In this document: positions 8,444 to 16,595 of the stretch, one piece after another
Position numbering within the stretch: the first letter of the stretch is position 1
Layout of the letters: each line of letters starts with the position of its first letter
Notes under the pieces: model-generated
The model's input: only the letters and a program-made list of their open reading frames with translations
What the model was told of the DNA's origin: nothing
The model's database searches: none
Position numbers and translations under genes: made by a program
Assembly (NCBI GenBank): GCA_020636505.1
Contig: JACJXR010000004.1
Coordinates: forward strand, 124,001-188,000
DNA from: Chitinophagales bacterium
Lineage (GTDB): Bacteria > Bacteroidota > Bacteroidia > Chitinophagales > Chitinophagaceae
DNA: 64,000 nt
Reading direction: 5' to 3'

Positions 8444-9528
8444 GGAATATCCAACACTTTACGCCTGCGGATGCTGTCATCCGCAATTTCCCAACTCCAT
8501 GCCGTTTCTATGGAGCGGTTATAACTGCCGATACCTTCTTCCTGTTGCAGCAGCTTCAGATACAAATCGTAGAGTTTACCGCTGTAAAAACTGAAATCAC
8601 TCCTGTAACGATCGCGTATTTGCCTCAGCGTATCTATATGCGATAAAGTGATGGGGTTCAACTCTGCCATCAACTGTTCCGCCTTTACGGAATCTTCTTG
8701 TTTGATGCGATAATGATTGTACAGCCACATGTTCAGGTATGAGGAGTATTTGAAAGAAGCATCTCCCGATCTTAACCCTATCGAGTAGGCCAAAAGGTTG
8801 GCATCGTCTTCTGCTGCTATTCCGGCTTGGTGCGCCATCTCGTGCAACACCACAAACGGCAACATGAACGAGGGCAAATATCTGTTCACCTGTGCCTCAC
8901 CTGTTATGGGATTGTAATAGCCTTGTATCCCCAAATGCTGCATCAAGAAACCATATATGGACGGTTTGATGTTGAGTCCATGAAGTCGCGCTTTACAATC
9001 TGTATGCTGCTTATAAAAGCCCATGGCACTTCTGCGCACCTTCTTAAAGTGCAAAGGCTTGTAGGCGTAAGCGTATTTGTTAAGTTCTTCGGTTAGAAAT
9101 TTATTGTACTCGTATTCAGACTTACCCGGCTCCCATTTTGTTTTATCAAGGCTCCAGTAAGTAACCAATGTTGGTTTGTAATAATTGCCACCCCAACCTA
9201 TCATAAAAACGAGATATACTATCGCGAATCCTACAATGGTATTGAACAACGAATTCATGAACAGCTTTCCACTCTTACGAATAGTACCTATATAATATAT
9301 CCATTTTGCCAGGAGCATCAGCAACAACAAACCTCCTATAAAGTAGAACACATCGCCGAAGCTAAACTGCGACCAGCCGAACAACAAATTCCTGAACGAC
9401 TGATAAGGGACGAACACATAGTCGGCATAAATGATGGTAAAGTTGGGATAGTACGGCATCAGCAACTGTATGGCGGTGAGTACCGTCACCAATATCAGCA
9501 GGGCTATCAATTTCCGTTTATACCGCAT
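8440..9528 (-). CDS. DUF3810 membrane protein with HExxH motif
   Basis: 362 residues. Three membrane helices (about 7-25, 58-76 and 92-113) are followed by an extracytoplasmic domain with a zinc-metallopeptidase-like motif VVLHEMAHQAG (about 230-240) and downstream acidic residues AAEDDAN that could supply the third zinc ligand. This arrangement is that of the DUF3810 family, which is common in Bacteroidota and Firmicutes and is of unproven function. No enzymatic role is established; the intact HExxH suggests a peptidase. Its 3' end overlaps the mutase gene on the other strand by 4 bases. Confidence 0.82.
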   Translation of the reverse strand: MRYKRKLIALLILVTVLTAIQLLMPYYPNFTIIYADYVFVPYQSFRNLLFGWSQFSFGDVFYFIGGLLLLMLLAKWIYYIGTIRKSGKLFMNSLFNTIVGFAIVYLVFMIGWGGNYYKPTLVTYWSLDKTKWEPGKSEYEYNKFLTEELNKYAYAYKPLHFKKVRRSAMGFYKQHTDCKARLHGLNIKPSIYGFLMQHLGIQGYYNPITGEAQVNRYLPSFMLPFVVLHEMAHQAGIAAEDDANLLAYSIGLRSGDASFKYSSYLNMWLYNHYRIKQEDSVKAEQLMAELNPITLSHIDTLRQIRDRYRSDFSFYSGKLYDLYLKLLQQEEGIGSYNRSIETAWSWEIADDSIRRRKVLDIP

Positions 9529-9707
9529 ACATCACACAGGTGGGTCAACACCTCTCTGTAATTTATATACAAAAGAATTAACCACGAATTATTGCCAAAA
9601 CTATTTTCATTAACGCAATTCCAATGTGGATAACCTCCATTTCTTCCGGTCTTTACAAAATATTTAACGCAATCTTTCGTTAATGCAGTATACAACCTTG
9701 TACCGAC

Positions 9708-10370
9708 ATGACTGTTTACGAAAGCGGAATCGGCGACCCCTTACTGCAACCCCAAACCCACAACTACAACATCAGAAACTACCTGTCCGAAGAGCACAGC
9801 ATCCTCTCGCGCTGCCTGCACAAGTTCGACTGTGTGATGGAATTGGGCTGTTCCGACGGACGACACACCGCGCAAGTATTGGCCGATGGTAAACAGTACA
9901 TAGGAATAGACAATGTATCTCGCTATATAGAAACGGCGAGGCGACGCTTTGCCCGACATGCCACACAGCCCGAGTTCATCGTAGACGATATAAAAAATTT
10001 CGTGCGCCATATGCCTACACAAGCGGGTAAGATGTTGATGATATTCCCCTTCAACATCATCGGCAACCTGCCTAATGCGGAAGAGATACTGACCAAAGCA
10101 CTTAAGATGAGCGACGGGGTTATCGTGTTTGGCTACAAGAATGATTTTCACACTCAGTCCGTTCGCAACGACTATTACAACAGTGCCGGTTTTGAAGACA
10201 TCACCTGCATCACCAACAAAGACGGTGTCAGGTTTACCGATAAGCGCGGGCTCAACACCATTGCCTATTCGGAGCAGTGGTTTCACGACATCTTCAACGA
10301 ACACTACGAGCATTGCCACCATATCAACTTCGGCAACATAGGCGTGGCTTATGCCAACTTTAACATATAA
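9708..10370 (+). CDS. class I SAM-dependent methyltransferase
   Basis: 220 residues with a compact methyltransferase fold: motif I VMELGCSDGRHTAQVL (about 44-59), the acidic loop YIGIDNVSRYI (about 64-74), and motif post-I around FIVDDIKNFV. It is short and lacks any extra domain. The substrate is unknown. It is followed after 54 bases by ispH on the same strand but a separate promoter-like box precedes ispH. Unrelated in sequence to the other methyltransferase at 4041. Confidence 0.8.
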   Translation: MTVYESGIGDPLLQPQTHNYNIRNYLSEEHSILSRCLHKFDCVMELGCSDGRHTAQVLADGKQYIGIDNVSRYIETARRRFARHATQPEFIVDDIKNFVRHMPTQAGKMLMIFPFNIIGNLPNAEEILTKALKMSDGVIVFGYKNDFHTQSVRNDYYNSAGFEDITCITNKDGVRFTDKRGLNTIAYSEQWFHDIFNEHYEHCHHINFGNIGVAYANFNI

Positions 10371-10406
10371 TGGGTCGGGTACGACGGCTTTACGCGGGGC
10401 ATTGCG

Positions 10407-10414
10407 TAAATTTG
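10407..10414 (+). promoter_or_regulatory. -7 box in front of ispH
   Basis: TAAATTTG matches the Bacteroidota -7 consensus TAnnTTTG and ends 10 bases before the ispH ATG, so the leader would be only a few bases. No clear -33 TTG at the expected spacing was seen. Confidence 0.4.
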
Positions 10415-10424
10415 CAATTGACTT

Positions 10425-11654
10425 ATGAAATCGTTCGACGTACCGGTACATTATCGCAGCCCACTCATTACGGCCATCAAGCAGCAGCGCAAGACAGACG
10501 ATAGGATGAAGAAAGACTTCAGCCCCACACAACTGTCCTTGGGCAATGTGAACATTTATTTGGCTCGCCACTTCGGGTTTTGCTATGGTGTGGAGAATGC
10601 CATTGAGATAGCCTTCCGCGCGGTGAACGAGAATAAGGATAAGCGTGTATACCTGCTAAGCGAAATGATACACAACCCCGGAGTGAATGCCGACCTGCAA
10701 AGCATGGGCGTGCAATTTATGATGGATACCAAGGGGCGTATGCTCATGGAGTGGGACGAGCTGAACAGCGACGACATCGTCATCATACCCGCATTCGGCA
10801 CAACGGTGGAGATAGAAGAAAAACTGAAAGAAAAAGGCATCAGCCCAGAACGATACGAAACCACTTGCCCCTTTGTGGAGAAGGTATGGAACCGTGCCGA
10901 GCAAATAGGCAAAAAGGGATACACCATAGTGGTGCATGGCAAACCACGCCACGAAGAAACACGCGCCACCTTCTCGCACAGTAAGGAGAATGCACCTACT
11001 GTTGTGGTGAAGGATATGGAGCAGGCGGAACATTTGGCGAGATACATAACCGGTGAGCTACCTGCCGAACAATTTTATGTAGACTTCAAATGGCAACACT
11101 CCGAGGGCTTTGACGTGACCAAAGATCTGGAACGCATCGGCGTGGTGAACCAAACCACCATGTTGGCCAGTGAAACACAGGGCATAGCCGACTATCTGAA
11201 ACAGGTGATGATAGAACACCACAGCCTTGCCGCCGAACAAATAGCGGAACGCTTTGCCGATACACGCGACACACTATGCTATGCCACCAACGACAACCAG
11301 AGTGCCGTAATGGGTATGTTGGCACAAGAAGCGGACTTGGCCATTGTGATAGGCGGCTACAACAGCAGCAACACCTCCCACCTTGTGGAGCTCTGCGAGC
11401 AAAAGATGCCTACCTACTTTGTAAAGAACGAAAGCTGCCTGTTGGACGAAAACCTTATCTCCCACTTTGACCTGCACAGCGGCGAAGAAAAAACCACAGA
11501 GAACTACCTGCCTGCTAAACGCCCACTAAGCATAATGGTAACAAGCGGTGCCTCTTGCCCCGATGCGTTGGTGGAAGGCGTAGTAAACCGTATAGCCGAA
11601 TTGACCGGAAAAGAAGCTGAACTGAAGCAAGTGGTGAGCGAATGGGTGGAGTAA
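10425..11654 (+). CDS. ispH: 4-hydroxy-3-methylbut-2-enyl diphosphate reductase IspH
   Basis: 409 residues. Last step of the MEP isoprenoid pathway, making IPP and DMAPP from HMBPP with a [4Fe-4S] cluster. The three cluster cysteines are visible: Cys53 in GFCYGVENA, Cys148 in TTCPFVEKVW and Cys378 in SGASCPD. The catalytic-site SSNTSHL stretch (about 314-320) is present. It is longer than the E. coli enzyme because of about 40 extra N-terminal residues; I recall this extension from related Bacteroidota, so the ATG at 10425 was kept rather than the internal Met28. IspD of the same pathway lies at 38.1 kb. Confidence 0.93.
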   Translation: MKSFDVPVHYRSPLITAIKQQRKTDDRMKKDFSPTQLSLGNVNIYLARHFGFCYGVENAIEIAFRAVNENKDKRVYLLSEMIHNPGVNADLQSMGVQFMMDTKGRMLMEWDELNSDDIVIIPAFGTTVEIEEKLKEKGISPERYETTCPFVEKVWNRAEQIGKKGYTIVVHGKPRHEETRATFSHSKENAPTVVVKDMEQAEHLARYITGELPAEQFYVDFKWQHSEGFDVTKDLERIGVVNQTTMLASETQGIADYLKQVMIEHHSLAAEQIAERFADTRDTLCYATNDNQSAVMGMLAQEADLAIVIGGYNSSNTSHLVELCEQKMPTYFVKNESCLLDENLISHFDLHSGEEKTTENYLPAKRPLSIMVTSGASCPDALVEGVVNRIAELTGKEAELKQVVSEWVE

Positions 11655-11712
11655 TCTGTTTTCACTATAACATTTAAAATGTGGTATATTCCATTATTAG
11701 CGAAAAGTATAA

Positions 11713-12315
11713 ATGAAGAATATTCCCATCATATTGGTATACAGTAGGCTTGTAGCCTCCCTAATATTTATATTAATAGCTGCTTACCCTCTACAAGGCT
11801 ATAAAACAGTACTTATTGCACTCCTTATTTATGGTATTCTATCTGATTTCTTTGATGGCTTCATTGCAAGAAAAATAGGTGTAAGCAACGAAAAGCTACG
11901 CAGAGCAGACAGCACAGTCGATCAGGTGTTTTGGATTGCGGTTATAGCAGGGACAGCAATAACTTCACGGAGTTTTTATTCAAACAACGGGCTAATGATA
12001 AGTATCATTTTACTGTTAGAAGCACTATGCTATATCATAAGTTATATAAAGTTCAGGAAGGAAGTAGCCACCCACGCTATTGCATCAAAACTATGGGTAG
12101 TTACCTTATTTGCCTGTTTTATTGATGTTATTCTAAACGGCGATTCTACTGTTGTTTTCTACATTTGTTTTGTCGTTGGTGTAATCACACGGTTAGAGAT
12201 TGTGTCCATATTACTTGTACTGAAAAAATGGACAAATGATGTTCCATCCATATACCATGCTATACAATTACGAAAAGGGAAAACAATAACCCGCAATAAA
12301 TTATTCAACGGATAA
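11713..12315 (+). CDS. CDP-alcohol phosphatidyltransferase-like membrane protein
   Basis: 200 residues with about six membrane helices and the CDP-alcohol phosphotransferase signature: Asp45-x2-Asp48-Gly49-x2-Ala52-Arg53, then Asp66 and Asp70 at the correct spacing. The second conserved glycine of the motif (expected at 62) is Leu. The aspartates that hold the metal and CDP are all kept, so the enzyme may well be active, joining a CDP-activated lipid or alcohol to an acceptor. The gene is more AT-rich than ispH and stands alone between ispH and a repeat island. The exact product (phosphatidylglycerophosphate, cardiolipin or an inositol-type lipid) cannot be told. Confidence 0.75.
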   Translation: MKNIPIILVYSRLVASLIFILIAAYPLQGYKTVLIALLIYGILSDFFDGFIARKIGVSNEKLRRADSTVDQVFWIAVIAGTAITSRSFYSNNGLMISIILLLEALCYIISYIKFRKEVATHAIASKLWVVTLFACFIDVILNGDSTVVFYICFVVGVITRLEIVSILLVLKKWTNDVPSIYHAIQLRKGKTITRNKLFNG

Positions 12316-12372
12316 AATAACGTATATTTGCTATAATAAAACACCATGAAAATGAGCATCCCACACACTTTT

Positions 12373-12498
12373 GTCATGCTGAACTTGTTTCAGCATCTCG
12401 CGAAACATAGATACTCATTACTCAAAACCCTGAATTGCGAAGCAATCATAGAGACAAATAAAAAGACACCAACTCCGAGATAACAAGTTCAGGGCGAC
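12373..12498. repeat. small inverted-repeat element
   Basis: GTCATGCTGAACTTG at 12373-12387 is mirrored by CAAGTTCAGGGCGAC at 12484-12498 (12 of 15 positions complementary), bounding about 126 bases. The left end also folds on itself: ATGCTGAA (12376-12383) pairs with TTCAGCAT (12389-12396). I recall this left-end sequence as a widespread intergenic repeat in Bacteroidota genomes. It carries no reading frame, so a REP- or MITE-like element is likely. Confidence 0.55.
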
Positions 12499-12820
12499 AG
12501 ATAGCAGGATTATTTGTTACAGTGTTGTAACAATCCGCAACAAAGTAAGGTTCATGAATACCTATAACAAGACTAATATGCCATGAATAAACTGCAACAA
12601 CTCAAATCATAAACCACTGACAATCAATACCCAAAAAATTGTTGCAAAACAAAACACTCTTTTTCGCAACAATTCGCAACAAATCTCTCATTTGTTCGAA
12701 TCATGAATACCATTGAAAAAGACAAATAAGCCGTGAATAAAATGCAACAAAATGAGAATTAAGCGATGAAATTCCCTAAGTCGGGCAGAGCCGAAGCGTA
12801 AAAGTTCATCAAGGCCACCT

Positions 12821-12848
12821 CCGACAATTATGAAGCTTTAATTGTCGG
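12821..12848. repeat. 10-bp stem inverted repeat with a following T-rich run
   Basis: CCGACAATTA pairs with TAATTGTCGG around an 8-base loop, and a run containing TTTTTCTTT follows on the plus strand. It resembles a terminator but is 500 bases from the nearest upstream gene, so it is more likely part of the repeat island. Confidence 0.4.
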
Positions 12849-12861
12849 CACTTTTTCTTTG

Positions 12862-12891
12862 CCTCTTTCTTTTGGTGCTAAAAGAAAGAGG
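12862..12891. repeat. perfect 12-bp hairpin
   Basis: CCTCTTTCTTTT and AAAAGAAAGAGG form a perfect inverted repeat with a GGTGCT loop. It sits just before a GGGGTACCCC palindrome (12903-12912) in the repeat island. Confidence 0.6.
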
Positions 12892-13074
12892 AACAAAAGA
12901 GGGGGGTACCCCGAACAGAACAATTCGTAACAAAATGTAACATTTTGTTCGAATCATGAATACCTATAGAAGACAATCATGCAATGAATAAAACGTAACA
13001 ATTACAAAAAATGTCGACTAACAGTCAGCACTTTATAAATAACAAAATTAAAACAAATGTAACAAACCGAATAA

Positions 13075-16000
13075 TTACCCAATCTCCATCACAAGGTCAT
13101 TTGTATTCACCAATGTTCCTTCCGACAGCTCGATTGCAGATATAGTACAAGCATCGTTGGCAGTTATGACCGTTTCCATCTTCATCGCTTCTATCACGAA
13201 CAAAGGTTGGTTCTTCTTCACAGAGTCACCCTTCTTAACCAACAGCTTGGAGAGCATACCTTGCAGCGGAGCACCGATGTGCTTGTCGTTACCCTTATCG
13301 ACCTTGCGGTTTTCAATACGTTCCACAGCCACCGAACGGTCTTGCACCTCTATATTACGTGTCTGCCCATTCAGCTTGAAGAAGACGGTACGTTTACCAT
13401 GCTCATTCACAGGGCCGATACTCAGAAATCGTATCAACAGTGTTTTACCCGGCGCTATCTCCACCGTGGCATCCTGTCCCATCTCCATTCCATACAGGAA
13501 CAATGGCGTAGGCACTACGGACGTATCACCATATTCACGTACAAACTTGATGTATGTTTCAAACACTTTCGGGTACAGCTTATACGACAAGAAATCGCAG
13601 ATGTCCAAATCATCACCAAACTCCTTATGGAACTCTTGCATCTCATTATCAAAGTCAACCGGTTCCAAGTGTTTGTTAGGACGGTCGGTAAACGCTTCTT
13701 TGTCTTTGAGGATTATCTTCTGTAGGTCTTTGGGCAGGCCACCTTCAGGCTGTCCCAACACACCCATGAAGAATTGCTGTACAGATTCAGGAAATGAGAT
13801 GGTATCACCTTTGCTCATCACATCTTCACGGCTTAATCCGTTAGCCACCATGAACTGCGCCATGTCGCCCACCACTTTTGAGCTCGGTGTCACTTTCACT
13901 ATGTCACCAAACATATCATTGACGGTGGCGTACATCTTCTTGATGTCTTCAAACTTATCTTCCAAGCCAAGCGCCTTCGCTTGCGGACGTAGGTTGGAGT
14001 ATTGTCCGCCCGGTATCTCATGGCGGAACACCTCTGCGGCACTGGCTTTCAAACCACTCTCGTATGGATAGTAATATTCGCGCACAGCCTCCCAATAGTT
14101 GGAGAACTCATTCAACGAATCGATATTGTATTCGTTCTCCCGCTCGTGAAACTTCATCATCTCCACTACCGCATTGAAATTGGGTTGTGAGGTAAGTCCG
14201 GACACAGCACCCAGTGCAACGTCCACAACATCCACTCCCGCTTCTATCGCTTTCATATAGGTGGCGGGTTGTAGAGAAGAGGTATCATGTGTGTGCAAGT
14301 GTATCGGTATGTTCACTGTATCTTTCAATCCTGCTATAAGCTCGGTTGCTGCATATGGTTTCAACAAGCCGCTCATGTCTTTGATGGCCAATATGTGCGC
14401 ACCTGCATTCTCCAAGTCTTTCGCTAGACGCAGGTAATAGTCAAGATTGTACTTGGTACGTTTCGGGTCGAGTATATCGCCTGTATAGCAAAGAGCAGCC
14501 TCTGCAATACCACCAGTACGTTTACGTACAAACTCTATACAAGGAGCGATATTCTCCATCCAGTTCAGCGAATCGAATATGCGGAAGATGTCAACACCTT
14601 TCTCCCAACTCTTCTCAACGAACTTCTCAATGAGATTGTCAGGGTAAGCGGTATAGCCCACACCGTTCGCACCACGAATGAGCATTTGCAGTAAGATGTT
14701 TGGTACCGCTTCGCGTATTTCCTCCAATCGTTTCCACGGGTCTTCATTCAAGAAGCGCATGGCCACATCGAAGGTTGCTCCACCCCACACTTCCATACTG
14801 AAAGTCTGTGGATGGAGTTTGGCAAAATGCTTGGCCACTTTCAGCATATCATAAGTACGCATACGTGTCGCCAACAACGACTGGTGCGCATCACGGAAAG
14901 TGGTATCTGTATAATGTATCTTCTTTTCGTCTTTCAACCATTTGGCAAAGCCTTCGGGACCAAGCTCTGTCAATAGGTCTTTCGTTCCCTTAGGGTATTC
15001 CATACCCAATGGTGACAAAGGCACATCTGGCTTACGGAACTCTCGCCAATCATGTTTCACTTTCACATCGGGGTTACCGTTGACAGTGACATCTGCCAAG
15101 TAGCGCAGCACTTTGGTACCACGGTCTTGTCTTTTAGTAAATTGGAACAACTCAGGATGCTCACCTATAAAACCAACCGTTGTTTGTCCGTTGCGGAAAC
15201 CTTCGTGTGTAATCAGGTTCTCCAAAAATGGAATATTGTTCTTCACACCACGTACACGAAACTCGCGAAGAGCGCGGTGCATCTTGGAAGCGGCATCGTT
15301 CAGGTTGTTACCCCATGTACTCACCTTAACCAACATGGAGTCGAAGAATGGGCTGATCTTCATACCCGGATAAGTACTACCCTCATCCAAGCGTACACCA
15401 AAGCCTGCGGCGTTACGATATGTTACCAATGTACCATAGTCGGGCTTAAAGTCATTTGCAGGATCTTCAGTAGTGATACGGCACTGTACGGCCACACCAT
15501 CTATTGATAACTTGTCCTGCTCTACTCCTACCTCTTTATCCGATAGCTTGTAACCGTCTGCAATGTAAAGCTGCGTCTTCACTAAGTCCACACCGGTAAC
15601 CATTTCGGTAACGGTATGCTCCACCTGTATACGCGGGTTCACTTCAATGAAGTATATATCCTCTTTTGCATCCACTAAAAACTCTACGGTACCAAGGTTG
15701 TTATAGTTTACCGCTTTGGCAATATCCACAGCGTATGTATACAGCTTATTCTTTGTTTCTTGCTTGAGTGTAGTTGCCGGAGCCACTTCCACCACTTTCT
15801 GAAAACGACGCTGTACGGAGCAATCACGTTCAAACAGGTGAACGATATTACCATGCCTATCGGCAGCTATCTGTACCTCAATGTGTTTGGGGTTCTCAAC
15901 AAACTTCTCAAGGAATACCGTATCATCTCCAAATGCATTCTTTGCTTCGCTACGTGCTTCGGGAAACGATTTCTTCAAGTCATCATCTGTACGCACCACA

Positions 16001-16512
16001 CGCATGCCACGGCCACCACCGCCGGCAGCAGCTTTCAACATCAAAGGATACCCTATTCTACCGGCTTCTTGTAAAGCTATTTCAATATTCGTTAACGGTT
16101 CTTTGTTGCTCTCGATTATCGGTGCACCTGCTTTTATCGCCACTTCTTTCGCACTCACCTTATCACCCAAAGCAGCCATAGCTTCAGGAGAAGGGCCTAC
16201 AAATACGATATTGTTCTCAGCACAGGTACGTGCCAAGGTTGCATTCTCCGATAGAAACCCATAGCCGGGATGTATGGCATCTGCACCACATTCTTTGGCA
16301 ATGGCTATTATCTCATCGATATTCAAATACGGCTTCAACGGATCGTTATCTGCACCTATCTGATAGGCTTCATCTGCTTTATATCTGTGCAACGAGTAAC
16401 GGTCTTCATATGTGTATATGGCAACTGTACGTATATCCAATTCTGATGCAGCACGTGCTATACGTATCGCTATCTCGCCACGGTTGGCTATCAATACCTT
16501 CTTAATATTCAT
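13075..16512 (-). CDS. pyc: pyruvate carboxylase, single-chain
   Basis: 1145 residues, the full alpha4-type enzyme that converts pyruvate plus bicarbonate and ATP to oxaloacetate. Order: biotin carboxylase (about 1-450, with the glycine-rich KAAAGGGGRGMR ATP loop and EVNPRIQVEHTVTE), carboxyltransferase TIM barrel (about 525-800, beginning TDTTFRDAHQSLLATRMR, with the metal-binding HLHTHD), the pyruvate carboxylase conserved domain, and the biotinyl domain with EAMKMET, in which Lys1111 carries biotin. All catalytic motifs are intact and there is no frameshift. It stands alone, facing the repeat island. The role is anaplerotic supply to the TCA cycle. Confidence 0.95.
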   Translation of the reverse strand: MNIKKVLIANRGEIAIRIARAASELDIRTVAIYTYEDRYSLHRYKADEAYQIGADNDPLKPYLNIDEIIAIAKECGADAIHPGYGFLSENATLARTCAENNIVFVGPSPEAMAALGDKVSAKEVAIKAGAPIIESNKEPLTNIEIALQEAGRIGYPLMLKAAAGGGGRGMRVVRTDDDLKKSFPEARSEAKNAFGDDTVFLEKFVENPKHIEVQIAADRHGNIVHLFERDCSVQRRFQKVVEVAPATTLKQETKNKLYTYAVDIAKAVNYNNLGTVEFLVDAKEDIYFIEVNPRIQVEHTVTEMVTGVDLVKTQLYIADGYKLSDKEVGVEQDKLSIDGVAVQCRITTEDPANDFKPDYGTLVTYRNAAGFGVRLDEGSTYPGMKISPFFDSMLVKVSTWGNNLNDAASKMHRALREFRVRGVKNNIPFLENLITHEGFRNGQTTVGFIGEHPELFQFTKRQDRGTKVLRYLADVTVNGNPDVKVKHDWREFRKPDVPLSPLGMEYPKGTKDLLTELGPEGFAKWLKDEKKIHYTDTTFRDAHQSLLATRMRTYDMLKVAKHFAKLHPQTFSMEVWGGATFDVAMRFLNEDPWKRLEEIREAVPNILLQMLIRGANGVGYTAYPDNLIEKFVEKSWEKGVDIFRIFDSLNWMENIAPCIEFVRKRTGGIAEAALCYTGDILDPKRTKYNLDYYLRLAKDLENAGAHILAIKDMSGLLKPYAATELIAGLKDTVNIPIHLHTHDTSSLQPATYMKAIEAGVDVVDVALGAVSGLTSQPNFNAVVEMMKFHERENEYNIDSLNEFSNYWEAVREYYYPYESGLKASAAEVFRHEIPGGQYSNLRPQAKALGLEDKFEDIKKMYATVNDMFGDIVKVTPSSKVVGDMAQFMVANGLSREDVMSKGDTISFPESVQQFFMGVLGQPEGGLPKDLQKIILKDKEAFTDRPNKHLEPVDFDNEMQEFHKEFGDDLDICDFLSYKLYPKVFETYIKFVREYGDTSVVPTPLFLYGMEMGQDATVEIAPGKTLLIRFLSIGPVNEHGKRTVFFKLNGQTRNIEVQDRSVAVERIENRKVDKGNDKHIGAPLQGMLSKLLVKKGDSVKKNQPLFVIEAMKMETVITANDACTISAIELSEGTLVNTNDLVMEIG

Positions 16513-16538
16513 ATATACTTCTTAGGAGGTCAACGAGG

Positions 16539-16546
16539 CAAAACTA
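16539..16546 (-). promoter_or_regulatory. -7 box for pyruvate carboxylase
   Basis: Read on the minus strand this is TAGTTTTG, matching TAnnTTTG, and ends 26 bases before the ATG. No -33 element is obvious. Confidence 0.45.
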
Positions 16547-16595
16547 ATACTTGAACAGCAGTATGGGAAATAGAGATAGTTAATGGCAGGTTATA

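Larger units (their letters stand above)
12527..13001. repeat. three diverged direct repeats of about 75-85 bases
   Basis: Copies lie at 12527-12600, 12665-12750 and 12921-13001. Each has a GCAACAA- or GTAACAA-type start, then TCATGAATACC, a spacer containing GACAA or GACTAA, a GTGAATAAA or ATGAATAAA core, and ends in GCAACAA or GTAACAA. They are separated by unrelated sequence. No reading frame runs through them. The rest of the gene-free interval 12316-13074 holds the inverted repeats listed separately. Confidence 0.6.

Noticed and set aside
12316..13074. CRISPR array in the repeat island
   Set aside because: Units are long, diverged and unevenly spaced, there are only three copies, and no spacers or cas genes are present.
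12316..13074. Insertion sequence
   Set aside because: There is no transposase frame between the inverted repeats.
13157..14071. 304-codon open frame on the plus strand opposite pyruvate carboxylase
   Set aside because: It lies wholly antisense to a clearly conserved gene, has no family-like segments, and is Ser/Cys-rich as expected from a shadow frame.
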